NCBI GenBank assembly: GCA_004556455.1
Contig: SFGY01000061.1
Span: 1-5,922, forward strand
Source of the DNA: Clostridiales bacterium
GTDB lineage: Bacteria > Bacillota > Clostridia > Saccharofermentanales > DTU023
DNA length: 5,922 nt
Reading direction: 5' to 3'
The position numbers and the translations under genes were made by a program. Each line of letters starts with the position of its first letter. Position 1 is the stretch's first letter. Below the pieces are notes generated by a model, which saw nothing but the letters and a program-made list of their open reading frames with translations, did no database searches and had not been told where the DNA came from. Shown piece by piece: positions 1 through 4,734 of the stretch.

Positions 1-99
1 CACCAATATGAACTTCTAACAGGACAAGAAAATCTTGTTGCACAAACTGTATATAATAAACTTGGATATGTAGATGATAATGAACTTCATTTATCAAAA
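1..99. repeat. Terminal overlap, copy 1 (circular closure)
   Basis: Positions 1-99 are base-for-base identical to 5824-5922. The shared segment lies inside the acetyltransferase reading frame, and joining the ends restores a normal full-length protein. This is the pattern left by a circular contig whose ends share an assembly k-mer, so the true molecule is inferred to be 5823 bp. It is not a biological long terminal repeat. Confidence 0.93.
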
Positions 100-114
100 C
101 GAGTTAAGAGATAG
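1..114 (+). CDS. GNAT acetyltransferase, C-terminal part (continues from 5509-5922)
   Basis: This is the 3' end of the acetyltransferase that starts at 5509. Codons 1-99 repeat the last 33 codons of the window. The codons at 100-111 add the residues R-V-K-R before a TAG stop at 112-114, giving a 142-residue protein. This part holds the C-terminal GNAT segment with the N-x-V-A-Q-x-V-Y-x-K-L-G-Y signature, typical of the motif that packs beside acetyl-CoA. It is followed after 28 bases by the SdpI-family gene, so the two are probably co-transcribed. See the 5509-5922 entry for function. Confidence 0.9.
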   Translation, partial: HQYELLTGQENLVAQTVYNKLGYVDDNELHLSKRVKR

Positions 115-145
115 TCAAATTCCTATTTGAGGAGATGTTCTTATG
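100..145 (+). repeat. Cassette-like leader repeat, copy B (ahead of the SdpI-family gene)
   Basis: This segment covers the last codons of the acetyltransferase gene, the intergenic gap and the next ATG. It aligns to 5463-5511 with 39 of 46 bases identical and three gapped bases. Shared blocks are TTAAGAGA (104-111 and 5468-5475), AAATTCC (117-123 and 5483-5489) and ATTTGA (125-130 and 5491-5496). A perfect dyad lies at 115-130 (TCAAAT, loop TCCT, ATTTGA) and abuts the Shine-Dalgarno site. The two copies bracket exactly one gene. Confidence 0.75.
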
Positions 146-502
146 TATGGATTACTTATATTGAATTTCGTAATACCGTTCGTGATGATTTTTGTGGGAT
201 ATATCTTAAAGAAGCACCCTGTAAAAGATATGAACTCTGGCAACGGGTACAACACACCTTCCTCACGAAAGTCACAAGAGCATTGGGATTATGCACAAAG
301 CATAGCGCCTAATATTTTTATTGGTATTGGCAAAACATTAGGTTTGGTAGAAATCGTTTTGTGTATATCCTTACTTTTTCTTAATATTTCCGCACAGTCT
401 ACCGTATTTGCAGGAGTAGCCGTTGGAATTATATTTCTGTTTTTTGGGTTTTACAAAACTGAAACAGGAATAAAAAACAAATTTTTGGATGATAAATTCT
501 AA
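143..502 (+). CDS. SdpI-family small integral membrane protein
   Basis: A 119-residue hydrophobic protein with three predicted membrane segments, at about residues 3-22, 57-81 and 87-104. Between the first and second lies the motif G-N-G-Y-N-T-P-S-S-R-K-S (33-44) with W48. This matches the N/G-x-x-[FY]-x-x-[RN]-T-P-x-S-x-x-S-x-x-x-W signature of the SdpI/YfhL family. SdpI of Bacillus subtilis is the membrane immunity protein against the SdpC toxin and also a signal receptor; most small homologues have no tested role. No toxin gene is present here, so an immunity or stress role is inference. The ATG at 143 has GAGGAG at 129-134 with an 8-base spacer. The gene is clearly AT-richer than mob and rep, like the upstream acetyltransferase, which suggests recent acquisition as a pair. 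Confidence 0.85.
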   Translation: MYGLLILNFVIPFVMIFVGYILKKHPVKDMNSGNGYNTPSSRKSQEHWDYAQSIAPNIFIGIGKTLGLVEIVLCISLLFLNISAQSTVFAGVAVGIIFLFFGFYKTETGIKNKFLDDKF

Positions 503-524
503 CTTAGTATAAAAGCAGCAGCGA

Positions 525-542
525 GCTACCGACTCTTGTAGC
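525..542 (+). other. Short hairpin downstream of the SdpI-family gene
   Basis: GCTAC (525-529) and GTAGC (538-542) form a 5-bp stem with an 8-base loop. It lies just where base composition changes from AT-rich cargo to GC-rich backbone, around 510-520. No U-run follows, so it is not a convincing terminator. Confidence 0.35.
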
Positions 543-553
543 CCCCGGCAGGG

Positions 554-613
554 CGCAAAGGCACTTTCATACTGCCAGCCCCAAAGGGGCGGTGGTGTGA
601 AAGTGCTTTTGCG
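554..613 (+). other. Long hairpin in the oriT / mob leader region
   Basis: A single long stem-loop. The outer arm 554-572 pairs with 596-613 through GCAAAG/CTTTTGC and CACTTTCA/TGTGAAAGTG, with only G-U wobbles in RNA. Four further pairs and one bulged A lead to an inner perfect GCCCC-AAA-GGGGC hairpin at 577-589. About 27 pairs form around a three-base loop. It lies between the cargo and the relaxase gene, where MOBV plasmids carry oriT. It could also act as a barrier or attenuator between the two transcription units. Confidence 0.75.
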
Positions 614-659
614 TTACTTTCTCACAAGAAAGTAACAAAGAGGTTGTGGCCTGCGGCCA
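613..659. promoter_or_regulatory. Candidate oriT core (two perfect hairpins before mob)
   Basis: GTTACTTTCT (613-622) and AGAAAGTAAC (627-636) form a perfect 10-bp inverted repeat with loop CACA. TGGCC (647-651) and GGCCA (655-659) form a second perfect dyad. MOBV origins, with pMV158 as the model, are short hairpins just upstream of the mob gene whose nick lies in or beside the loop. On the minus strand this loop reads TGTG, similar to the GTGTG context I recall for pMV158. The nick position cannot be assigned from sequence alone. Confidence 0.5.
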
Positions 660-672
660 GTTATGGTAAAAT
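644..672 (+). promoter_or_regulatory. Possible mob promoter with a dyad in its spacer
   Basis: TTGTGG (644-649) and TAAAAT (667-672) are separated by 17 bases, giving a moderate sigma-A type promoter about 70 bases ahead of the mob start. The spacer contains the perfect dyad TGGCC-TGC-GGCCA (647-659). In pMV158, the MobM relaxase represses its own promoter next to oriT, so a comparable arrangement is plausible. The -35 match is weak. Confidence 0.35.
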
Positions 673-741
673 AGGAATAGTAGGATATGGGCTTTTTGCA
701 GGAAAGGGACGGGTGATTTTATAGGTACAACCATTTCGGGA

Positions 742-1968
742 ATGACGGGCCGGGGAAGTATCCGGCACAACAACAGGAGCTTTTCAGCGGCGAATGTAGA
801 CCGGAGCAGGTCGGAGCAGAATGTCACCTTTTGCAACGAGGATTTGAAAAAGGTGTACCACGAACTTTTCGATGAAGCCCTGGCTGCCTACAATGCCAAA
901 AAGAAAAAGACCAGGGACAAGATACCAGACTACTATGAGCATATCCGGCAGAGCAAGCAGGAAAAGCTATTTCACGAGGCTATCTTCCAGATCGGCAACT
1001 TGACAGACTGCGGGTGCGGCTCCCCTGGAGGGGAACGGGCGGCGGCAGCTCTCAAAGAGTTTGCAGAGTCCTTCCAGGAGCGCAACCCTCATCTGCGGGT
1101 GTTTAATATGGTGCTGCACATGGACGAGGCCACGCCCCACCTCCATGTGGACTTCGTGCCGGTGGCAACGGAGCAGAGCCGGGGCCTTTCGACGCGGGTA
1201 TCAATGAAACAAGCGTTAAAGCAGCAGGGATTTGAAGGGCTGGGCCGGAAGCAGACGGAATGGAAAGCCTGGATGGAACGGGAGAAAGAATCCCTAACGG
1301 AAATCGCCCAGGCGCACGAGTTTGAGATTATCAGCTTGGGCGGTGGTCGGCCTCATATGGAGCTGCCAGAGTACAGAGCAGCGGCCCAGCGGCTTGAAGC
1401 TATCCAGGAACAGGTGACAGCGGCAGAGCAGGAGATCGCGGCCCTGGAAAAGCAGAGAAAGGCCCTGCAAGGGAATGTGAAGCTGCTGAAAGCGGTGGAG
1501 AAGGTCAAGCCCGATTTGGACGCAATACAGCCGGAAAAGACGCTGACAGGGGCCGTCAAGGGCGTGACGGTGGAGCAGGTGAAGGAGCTGAAGGCGGCGG
1601 TGATCCGGGGCGCGGCGGCAGAGCAGAAGGTGCGGGAGCTGAAGGTAGAAAACCAACAGCTTCAGCAGAAAATCCCCTCGACGAAAGAAAAGCTGAAGGA
1701 GGCCCAGGAGCGGCAGCGGCTTGAAAATGAAAACCGGCAGCTCAAAGTGCAGGTGGAATACCTGGAAGAAGATTTGAGCCGGGCGCGCGGGTTTTCGGCG
1801 CGGCTCCAGGAAGGGATCGGGGCGGTGCTGGATTTCCTGGATCGGCACTTGCCAGAGCAGTTCCGGCCCCTGGTCGAAAAGGCGCGTGAGCTGCTACCTG
1901 TGCCAGAAGTGCAGCAGCCGGAAAGAGAGCAGGAACGGAGCCACACCTGGGGTGGTATGGAGCTGTAA
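742..1968 (+). CDS. mobV: MOBV (Pre/Mob) relaxase, plasmid mobilisation protein
   Basis: A 408-residue relaxase expected to nick one strand at oriT and stay attached to the 5' end during transfer driven by a helper conjugation system. Motif I is S-I-R-H-N-N-R (6-12), whose H9 corresponds to the covalent His nucleophile of pMV158 MobM, followed by N-V-D-R-S-R-S (18-24). The metal-binding motif H-M-D-E-A-T-P-H-L-H (126-135) supplies H126, E129, H133 and H135. After about residue 205 the protein is largely coiled coil (210-245 and 290-348), then a Gln/Glu-rich tail, as in other Pre/Mob proteins where this half mediates dimer or membrane contact. ATG 742 is the only ATG between an in-frame stop at 667 and codon 123. 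Its Shine-Dalgarno match is poor, which suggests low basal expression. No coupling protein or secretion genes are present, so the plasmid is mobilisable and not self-transmissible. Confidence 0.96.
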   Translation: MTGRGSIRHNNRSFSAANVDRSRSEQNVTFCNEDLKKVYHELFDEALAAYNAKKKKTRDKIPDYYEHIRQSKQEKLFHEAIFQIGNLTDCGCGSPGGERAAAALKEFAESFQERNPHLRVFNMVLHMDEATPHLHVDFVPVATEQSRGLSTRVSMKQALKQQGFEGLGRKQTEWKAWMEREKESLTEIAQAHEFEIISLGGGRPHMELPEYRAAAQRLEAIQEQVTAAEQEIAALEKQRKALQGNVKLLKAVEKVKPDLDAIQPEKTLTGAVKGVTVEQVKELKAAVIRGAAAEQKVRELKVENQQLQQKIPSTKEKLKEAQERQRLENENRQLKVQVEYLEEDLSRARGFSARLQEGIGAVLDFLDRHLPEQFRPLVEKARELLPVPEVQQPEREQERSHTWGGMEL

Positions 1969-1972
1969 AAGA

Positions 1973-2012
1973 AGCCTGTCAGGGGGCCTGGCAAGAGCCG
2001 CCCGGACAGGCT
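1973..2012 (-). terminator. Hairpin after mob, terminator-like on the minus strand
   Basis: AGCCTGTC (1973-1980) and GACAGGCT (2005-2012) form a perfect 8-bp stem with a GC-rich loop that can pair further. On the plus strand it is followed by ATAATAACAG, not a U-run. On the minus strand the stem is followed by TTCTTTT, so it fits better as a terminator for transcripts running from the rep control region towards mob. Confidence 0.5.
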
Positions 2013-2017
2013 ATAAT
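1988..2017 (+). promoter_or_regulatory. Weak candidate promoter for the rep leader
   Basis: TATAAT at 2012-2017 is a perfect -10 hexamer. The best -35 match is CTGGCA at 1988-1993 (four of six positions) with an 18-base spacer. A transcript from here would carry a leader of nearly 400 bases containing all the repeats and hairpins before rep. The overlap with the 1973-2012 hairpin weakens the call. Confidence 0.3.
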
Positions 2018-2024
2018 AACAGTA

Positions 2025-2069
2025 AAAATAGGGAATAAAATATATTGATAATATATGCCCCCCCTATGG
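2025..2069 (+). repeat. Direct repeat, copy 1, with internal dyad (candidate origin element)
   Basis: Positions 2025-2063 match 2104-2142 exactly over 39 bp, and the match continues to TATGG after a one-base difference in the C-run (seven against six). Each copy contains the perfect dyad ATATATT-GAT-AATATAT (2042-2058 in this copy). Copy 1 ends in a CCCCC-TAT-GGGGG hairpin (2060-2072). Copy starts are 79 bp apart. AT-rich repeats beside a C-run upstream of a replication gene suggest protein-binding or unwinding elements of the origin. Confidence 0.8.
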
Positions 2070-2103
2070 GGGTACAGGGGATAGCAGGAAGTTAGCGTGT
2101 CGT

Positions 2104-2147
2104 AAAATAGGGAATAAAATATATTGATAATATATGCCCCCCTATGG
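2104..2147 (+). repeat. Direct repeat, copy 2, with internal dyad
   Basis: This is the second copy of the 39-bp repeat described at 2025. Here the C-run leads into a different hairpin, TGGCC-TTTA-GGCCA (2145-2158), followed by an A-tract at 2162-2167 and AT-rich sequence to 2180. The right flank has therefore diverged, while the 39-bp core is exactly conserved. Confidence 0.8.
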
Positions 2148-2177
2148 CCTTTAGGCCAGGGAAAAAATAATAAAATA

Positions 2178-2198
2178 TTCTCTCTCGGACAGGGAGAA
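2178..2198 (+). other. Hairpin in the rep upstream region
   Basis: TTCTCTC (2178-2184) pairs with GGGAGAA (2192-2198), with one G-U wobble and loop TCGGACA. It separates the AT-rich repeats from the G-rich stretch that follows. Confidence 0.45.
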
Positions 2199-2205
2199 AG
2201 TCGGA

Positions 2206-2237
2206 GGGGGTTATGGGGGTGAGCGGCGGGGTGTGGG
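2206..2237 (+). other. G-run cluster, possible G-quadruplex
   Basis: Four runs of three to five G (2206-2210, 2215-2219, 2228-2231, 2235-2237) are separated by 4, 8 and 3 bases. One loop exceeds the usual 7-base limit, so this is a relaxed quadruplex candidate. The last two runs also belong to the left arm of the 2228-2279 hairpin, so the two structures would compete. Confidence 0.35.
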
Positions 2238-2279
2238 AATGTGGTAAACCTGAAAGGTTTTCCATCATTTCCATGCCCC
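2228..2279 (+). promoter_or_regulatory. Very long hairpin upstream of rep (hairpin I)
   Basis: The arms 2228-2251 and 2255-2279 pair almost continuously. GGGG (2228-2231) pairs with CCCC (2276-2279), the middle carries G-U wobbles, one bulge (2265) and one T-T mismatch (2245/2261), and AAACCT (2246-2251) pairs with AGGTTT (2255-2260) around loop GAA. About 23 pairs form. It lies within 170 bases of the rep start, so it may be a rep leader control element or a single-strand origin. Sequence alone does not separate these. Confidence 0.65.
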
Positions 2280-2285
2280 AGAGCG

Positions 2286-2359
2286 AGGGGGAAAAGGGGG
2301 AGGTGACTTTCTCTTTAAGGCCCCGAAGGGGCCGCTCTTTGGCTCCCCCTTTTCCCCCT
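2286..2359 (+). promoter_or_regulatory. Perfect 17-bp inverted repeat with inner hairpin (hairpin II)
   Basis: The purine-only arm 2286-2302 (A, five G, four A, five G, A, G) is the exact reverse complement of 2343-2359. Inside lies the perfect hairpin GGCCCC-GAA-GGGGCC (2319-2333). The right arm ends 36 bases before the rep ATG. A hairpin this stable just ahead of the rep start could limit Rep synthesis, or serve as an origin structure in single-stranded DNA. Confidence 0.75.
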
Positions 2360-2395
2360 GTGGGTTTGCAGAATGTACGAAAAGAGGTGTAAGGA

Positions 2396-3925
2396 ATGGC
2401 GGATCAGCAAGCAGCACTGGAACGGCTGCGGGAACTTTATAGGGAAAAGAACGAGCATTTAGGGAAGTTTTTGGAGCCGGTGGAGCCGTATGAGTTTTAT
2501 CGTGAGATCTTCCCGAAAGGATCTTTCGAGAGGAAGGGTCATTTTGAGGACAGGAAGGGAAACGGGATCGCGGTGACGGTGCCGAAAGGTGAGGTTGACA
2601 AGGCTACTGGTATTGCCCTGCAGATTGAGGGGGACGGTAAAGCGAAACGCTGTACCATTACTGACGAGCTGGACGAGCTGCGGGAGCTGCAAGACACCGA
2701 TTTCACGATTATGTCCCCTATCTCCTATTTTGGACGGCGGCGGTGCGGCAAAAATGCCCGGTATCTCTATGCCCTGGTCTTTGACCTGGACGGGGTGGGT
2801 ATGCCACAGCTTCGGGACACGCTGCACCAGATGAACAAGGATATTCTGCCCCAGGCAACCTTTGTTGTAAACAGCGGGACGGGGCTTCACCTGTATTATG
2901 TGCTGAAAGAGCCGGTGCCTATGTACCCGCACAACCAAAAATGCTTGAAAGAGCTGAAATATGCCCTTACCCGGCAGATTTGGAATAAGTTTACCTCCAC
3001 CATCAAGGAGCCGCAAATGCAGGGGATTTTGCAGGGTTTTCGGGTGGTCGGCTCCGGCTCGAAGTTGGGGCGTGAGTACCCTGTGAGGGCGTTCCGGCTC
3101 GGCGGGCCGGTGGAGCTGGCGCGGCTGCTTGATTATATCCCGGACAGTAACGGGGAGCAGCAGCGGCTTGAGGGGCTTATGAGAAAGAGCCGCCTGTCGC
3201 TGGCCGAGGCGAAGGAGAAGTATCCGGATTGGTATGAGCGGCGGATTGTCAAGAAGGAGCGGCGGGGCCGCTGGACAGTCAAGCGTGACCTTTACGACTG
3301 GTGGCTGCACCGGATCGCCGATGAAATCCGGGTGGGACATCGTTTCTATGGCATTATGACGCTGGCGATTTATGCGAAAAAATGCGGGATAGACGAGGAC
3401 GAGCTGCGTCGGGACGCTTTCGCACTGCTCCGGCCCTACGATGATATGAGTGTGGAGGATATAAACCGCTTTACAAAAGATGATGTGGTGTGCGCCCTGG
3501 AGATGTTCAACGAGGACTATGTGACATTCCCCAGGGACGATATAGCGAAGCTCTCCGGCCTGACTATGCCTGTCAATAAGCGTAATTTTCAAAAACAAGC
3601 AGATCATCTTGAAATTGCAAGAGCCATTCGGGATATTAAAGCGAAACAGCAAGGGAAAAAGGATTGGAGGGAAGGAAATGGGCGGCCTAAAGACAGCGGG
3701 ACGGCCCAGGCGCGGGTTTATGAATGGCGGCAGCAGCACCCGGAGGGGCGCAAGGCTGACTGTCACCGGGAAACTGGCCTTGATCCGAAAACCGTCCGTA
3801 AGTGGTGGGATTGCCCGCCGCCAGCGGTACGCTTTGAAAATGGGCATGTAACGGTGCGGGTGTCCCCTTCCCAGGAGTTGAGCGATTGGCTCCTGGACGC
3901 GCTGCACGATGGGGGCCAGGAATAA
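2396..3925 (+). CDS. Primase-type (AEP / RepB-primase-like) plasmid replication protein
   Basis: A 509-residue protein with archaeo-eukaryotic primase style motifs. L-V-F-D-L-D (127-132) offers the metal-binding D130 and D132. S-G-T-G-L-H (160-165) is the nucleotide-binding S-x-x-x-x-H type motif, and F-R-V-V-G-S-G-S-K (215-223) is the third conserved block. A helical middle (about 295-375) may be a primase C-terminal type domain. Residues 429-471 include G-R-P-K and an HTH-like segment, D-C-H-R-E-T-G-L-D-P-K-T-V-R-K-W, likely binding DNA. No Walker A helicase motif is visible, so a host helicase is presumably recruited. It is the only Rep candidate on the circle and sits directly after a repeat-rich region, which supports an initiation and priming role. 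ATG 2396 has GAGGTG at 2384-2389. The exact family name is uncertain. Confidence 0.8.
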   Translation: MADQQAALERLRELYREKNEHLGKFLEPVEPYEFYREIFPKGSFERKGHFEDRKGNGIAVTVPKGEVDKATGIALQIEGDGKAKRCTITDELDELRELQDTDFTIMSPISYFGRRRCGKNARYLYALVFDLDGVGMPQLRDTLHQMNKDILPQATFVVNSGTGLHLYYVLKEPVPMYPHNQKCLKELKYALTRQIWNKFTSTIKEPQMQGILQGFRVVGSGSKLGREYPVRAFRLGGPVELARLLDYIPDSNGEQQRLEGLMRKSRLSLAEAKEKYPDWYERRIVKKERRGRWTVKRDLYDWWLHRIADEIRVGHRFYGIMTLAIYAKKCGIDEDELRRDAFALLRPYDDMSVEDINRFTKDDVVCALEMFNEDYVTFPRDDIAKLSGLTMPVNKRNFQKQADHLEIARAIRDIKAKQQGKKDWREGNGRPKDSGTAQARVYEWRQQHPEGRKADCHRETGLDPKTVRKWWDCPPPAVRFENGHVTVRVSPSQELSDWLLDALHDGGQE

Positions 3926-3967
3926 GGCCCAGAAAGGCCCCTGTTACGCTTTAGAAGCCGTTTTCAG

Positions 3968-3992
3968 CCCTCCGAGGGTAAATATACCGGTC
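3968..3992. other. Small dyads downstream of rep
   Basis: CCCTC-C-GAGGG (3968-3978) is a perfect 5-bp dyad with a single central base, followed by GGTA-AATA-TACC (3977-3988) and ACCGGT. They lie between rep and its terminator in a short gene-free stretch (3926-4108). The function is unknown; an origin or processing role is possible but unsupported. Confidence 0.35.
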
Positions 3993-4010
3993 CCCTCGCT
4001 ACCGCGCCCG

Positions 4011-4036
4011 AAAAGCCGCATAAATCAAGGCTTTTT
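4011..4036 (+). terminator. Rho-independent terminator after rep
   Basis: AAAAGCC (4011-4017) pairs with GGCTTTT (4029-4035) around an 11-base loop, and the T-run continues to 4036. It lies 86 bases after the rep stop and before the toxin-antitoxin promoter, so it separates the two transcription units. Confidence 0.7.
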
Positions 4037-4108
4037 GCCCCCTAAATGCGTACATACCAGGGTGGAAGTTTAAGGGCCAGTGCTTGGGTAAACGACCAGG
4101 AATGCATA

Positions 4109-4137
4109 TTGACATTGTGAATAAAAAATGATACAAT
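4109..4137 (+). promoter_or_regulatory. Strong sigma-A promoter of the toxin-antitoxin operon
   Basis: TTGACA (4109-4114) is a perfect -35 and TACAAT (4132-4137) is one base from consensus, with the ideal 17-base spacer. The predicted start point is near 4144, about 25 bases before the antitoxin ATG. It is the best promoter in the window, and the only clear one ahead of the operon. Confidence 0.88.
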
Positions 4138-4140
4138 GTA
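4112..4140. promoter_or_regulatory. Paired operator-like palindromes in the promoter
   Basis: ACATTGT (4112-4118) and ACAATGT (4133-4139) are exact reverse complements. Each is itself a small palindrome around one central base (ACA-T-TGT and ATACA-A-TGTAT), centred at 4115 and 4136, so 21 bp or two helical turns apart. One overlaps the -35 and the other the -10. RelB/DinJ ribbon-helix-helix antitoxins usually repress their own promoter through such sites. Confidence 0.65.
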
Positions 4141-4169
4141 TATAATAAGAGCGAAAGGAGTTGCTATCT

Positions 4170-4451
4170 ATGGCGAATACAAATATTAACATCCGTATGG
4201 ACGCAGATTTGAAGCGGCAGTTTGAGGCGTTCTGTGCTGATATGGGAATGACGATGACAACGGCGTTCAATGTTTTTGCTCGTAAGGCGGTGAGAGAGTA
4301 TAGAATACCCTTTGAAATCAGCGGCGATGTGCCGAACGCAGAAACCGTCGAAGCAATCCAGGAAGTAAAGAGAATGAAGGCCGATCCGAGCCTCGGCAAG
4401 ACCTATTCCAATGTCGATCAGATGATGGAGGAGCTGCTTGCCGATGTATAA
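4170..4451 (+). CDS. dinJ: RelB/DinJ-family antitoxin
   Basis: A 93-residue antitoxin that should bind and neutralise the downstream YafQ-like toxin and, with it, repress the operon. The N-terminus N-I-N-I-R-M-D-A-D-L-K-R-Q-F (5-18) is the DNA-contacting strand and first helix of a ribbon-helix-helix fold. The G-M-T-M-T-T-A-F-N-V-F-A (26-37) helix is characteristic of DinJ. The rest (about 56-93) is the acidic tail that wraps the toxin. ATG 4170 is preferred over the TTG at 4161 because AAAGGAG (4154-4160) sits 9 bases before it and family members begin at this point. The stop overlaps the toxin start by 8 bases (4444-4451), which ties antitoxin and toxin translation together. Confidence 0.93.
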   Translation: MANTNINIRMDADLKRQFEAFCADMGMTMTTAFNVFARKAVREYRIPFEISGDVPNAETVEAIQEVKRMKADPSLGKTYSNVDQMMEELLADV

Positions 4452-4716
4452 CATAAGACCAACCACAAAGTTTCAGAAGGATTTGAAGCGTGTGAAAAAG
4501 CGCGGCTTTGATATTTCTTTGCTGACCGATATTATTAAAAAGCTGGCTGCGGGGGAGCCGTTGCCGGAGAAGAACAGGGATCACCAGCTTTCCGGGGACT
4601 ATGCGGGGTGTCGTGAGTGCCACATTACGCCGGATTGGTTGCTGATCTACGAAGTGGACGGGGACGAGCTGATTTTATATCTTACCCGGACGGGATCGCA
4701 TAGCGACTTATTTTAG
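4444..4716 (+). CDS. yafQ: YafQ-family toxin (RelE superfamily mRNA interferase)
   Basis: A 90-residue ribosome-dependent endoribonuclease toxin. All catalytic residues known from E. coli YafQ have visible counterparts: H47 in N-R-D-H, H60 in C-R-E-C-H, D64 and W65 in P-D-W-L-L-I-Y, R82 in T-R-T-G, and H86 and F90 in the C-terminal H-S-D-L-F. The toxin therefore looks intact. The ATG at 4444 lies inside the antitoxin's last codons, with GGAGGAG at 4427-4433 as ribosome site; the TTG at 4438 is too close to that site and outside the family's usual N-terminus. If plasmid loss stops antitoxin renewal, the longer-lived toxin would inhibit translation, so the pair should act as a retention module. 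Confidence 0.94.
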   Translation: MYNIRPTTKFQKDLKRVKKRGFDISLLTDIIKKLAAGEPLPEKNRDHQLSGDYAGCRECHITPDWLLIYEVDGDELILYLTRTGSHSDLF

Positions 4717-4734
4717 GGGAAGGAGGAAAGGTCT

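Noticed and set aside
1..99. End repeats as a transposon or phage terminal repeat
   Set aside because: They are direct, exactly identical, lie inside one reading frame and close it correctly. An assembly overlap of a circle explains everything, and no transposase or phage gene is present.
100..145. Leader repeat as an integron attC site
   Set aside because: GTTAAGA does not fit the conserved attC GTTRRRY core at its last position, and there is no integrase or paired R'' core.
127..312. TTG-initiated 61-codon frame overlapping the SdpI-family gene
   Set aside because: Its start lies inside the ribosome site region of the 143 gene and the protein resembles nothing; the 143 frame has the family motif and membrane segments.
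1294..1848. 184-codon open frame on the minus strand within mob
   Set aside because: It is the complement of the coiled-coil part of the relaxase, with Leu/His/Arg runs and no ribosome site or family resemblance.
3678..3851. Internal ATG at 3678 in another frame of rep, preceded by GGAGGGAAGG
   Set aside because: The ribosome-site match is good, but the 57-residue product is a basic, low-information frame fully inside rep with no similarity I recognise. It cannot be supported without expression data.
2459..3907. 482-codon open frame on the minus strand
   Set aside because: It is antisense to the primase-like rep gene, has no recognisable domain and is rich in Leu/Pro/His, as expected from the complement of a GC-rich gene. 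The plus-strand frame carries clear motifs.
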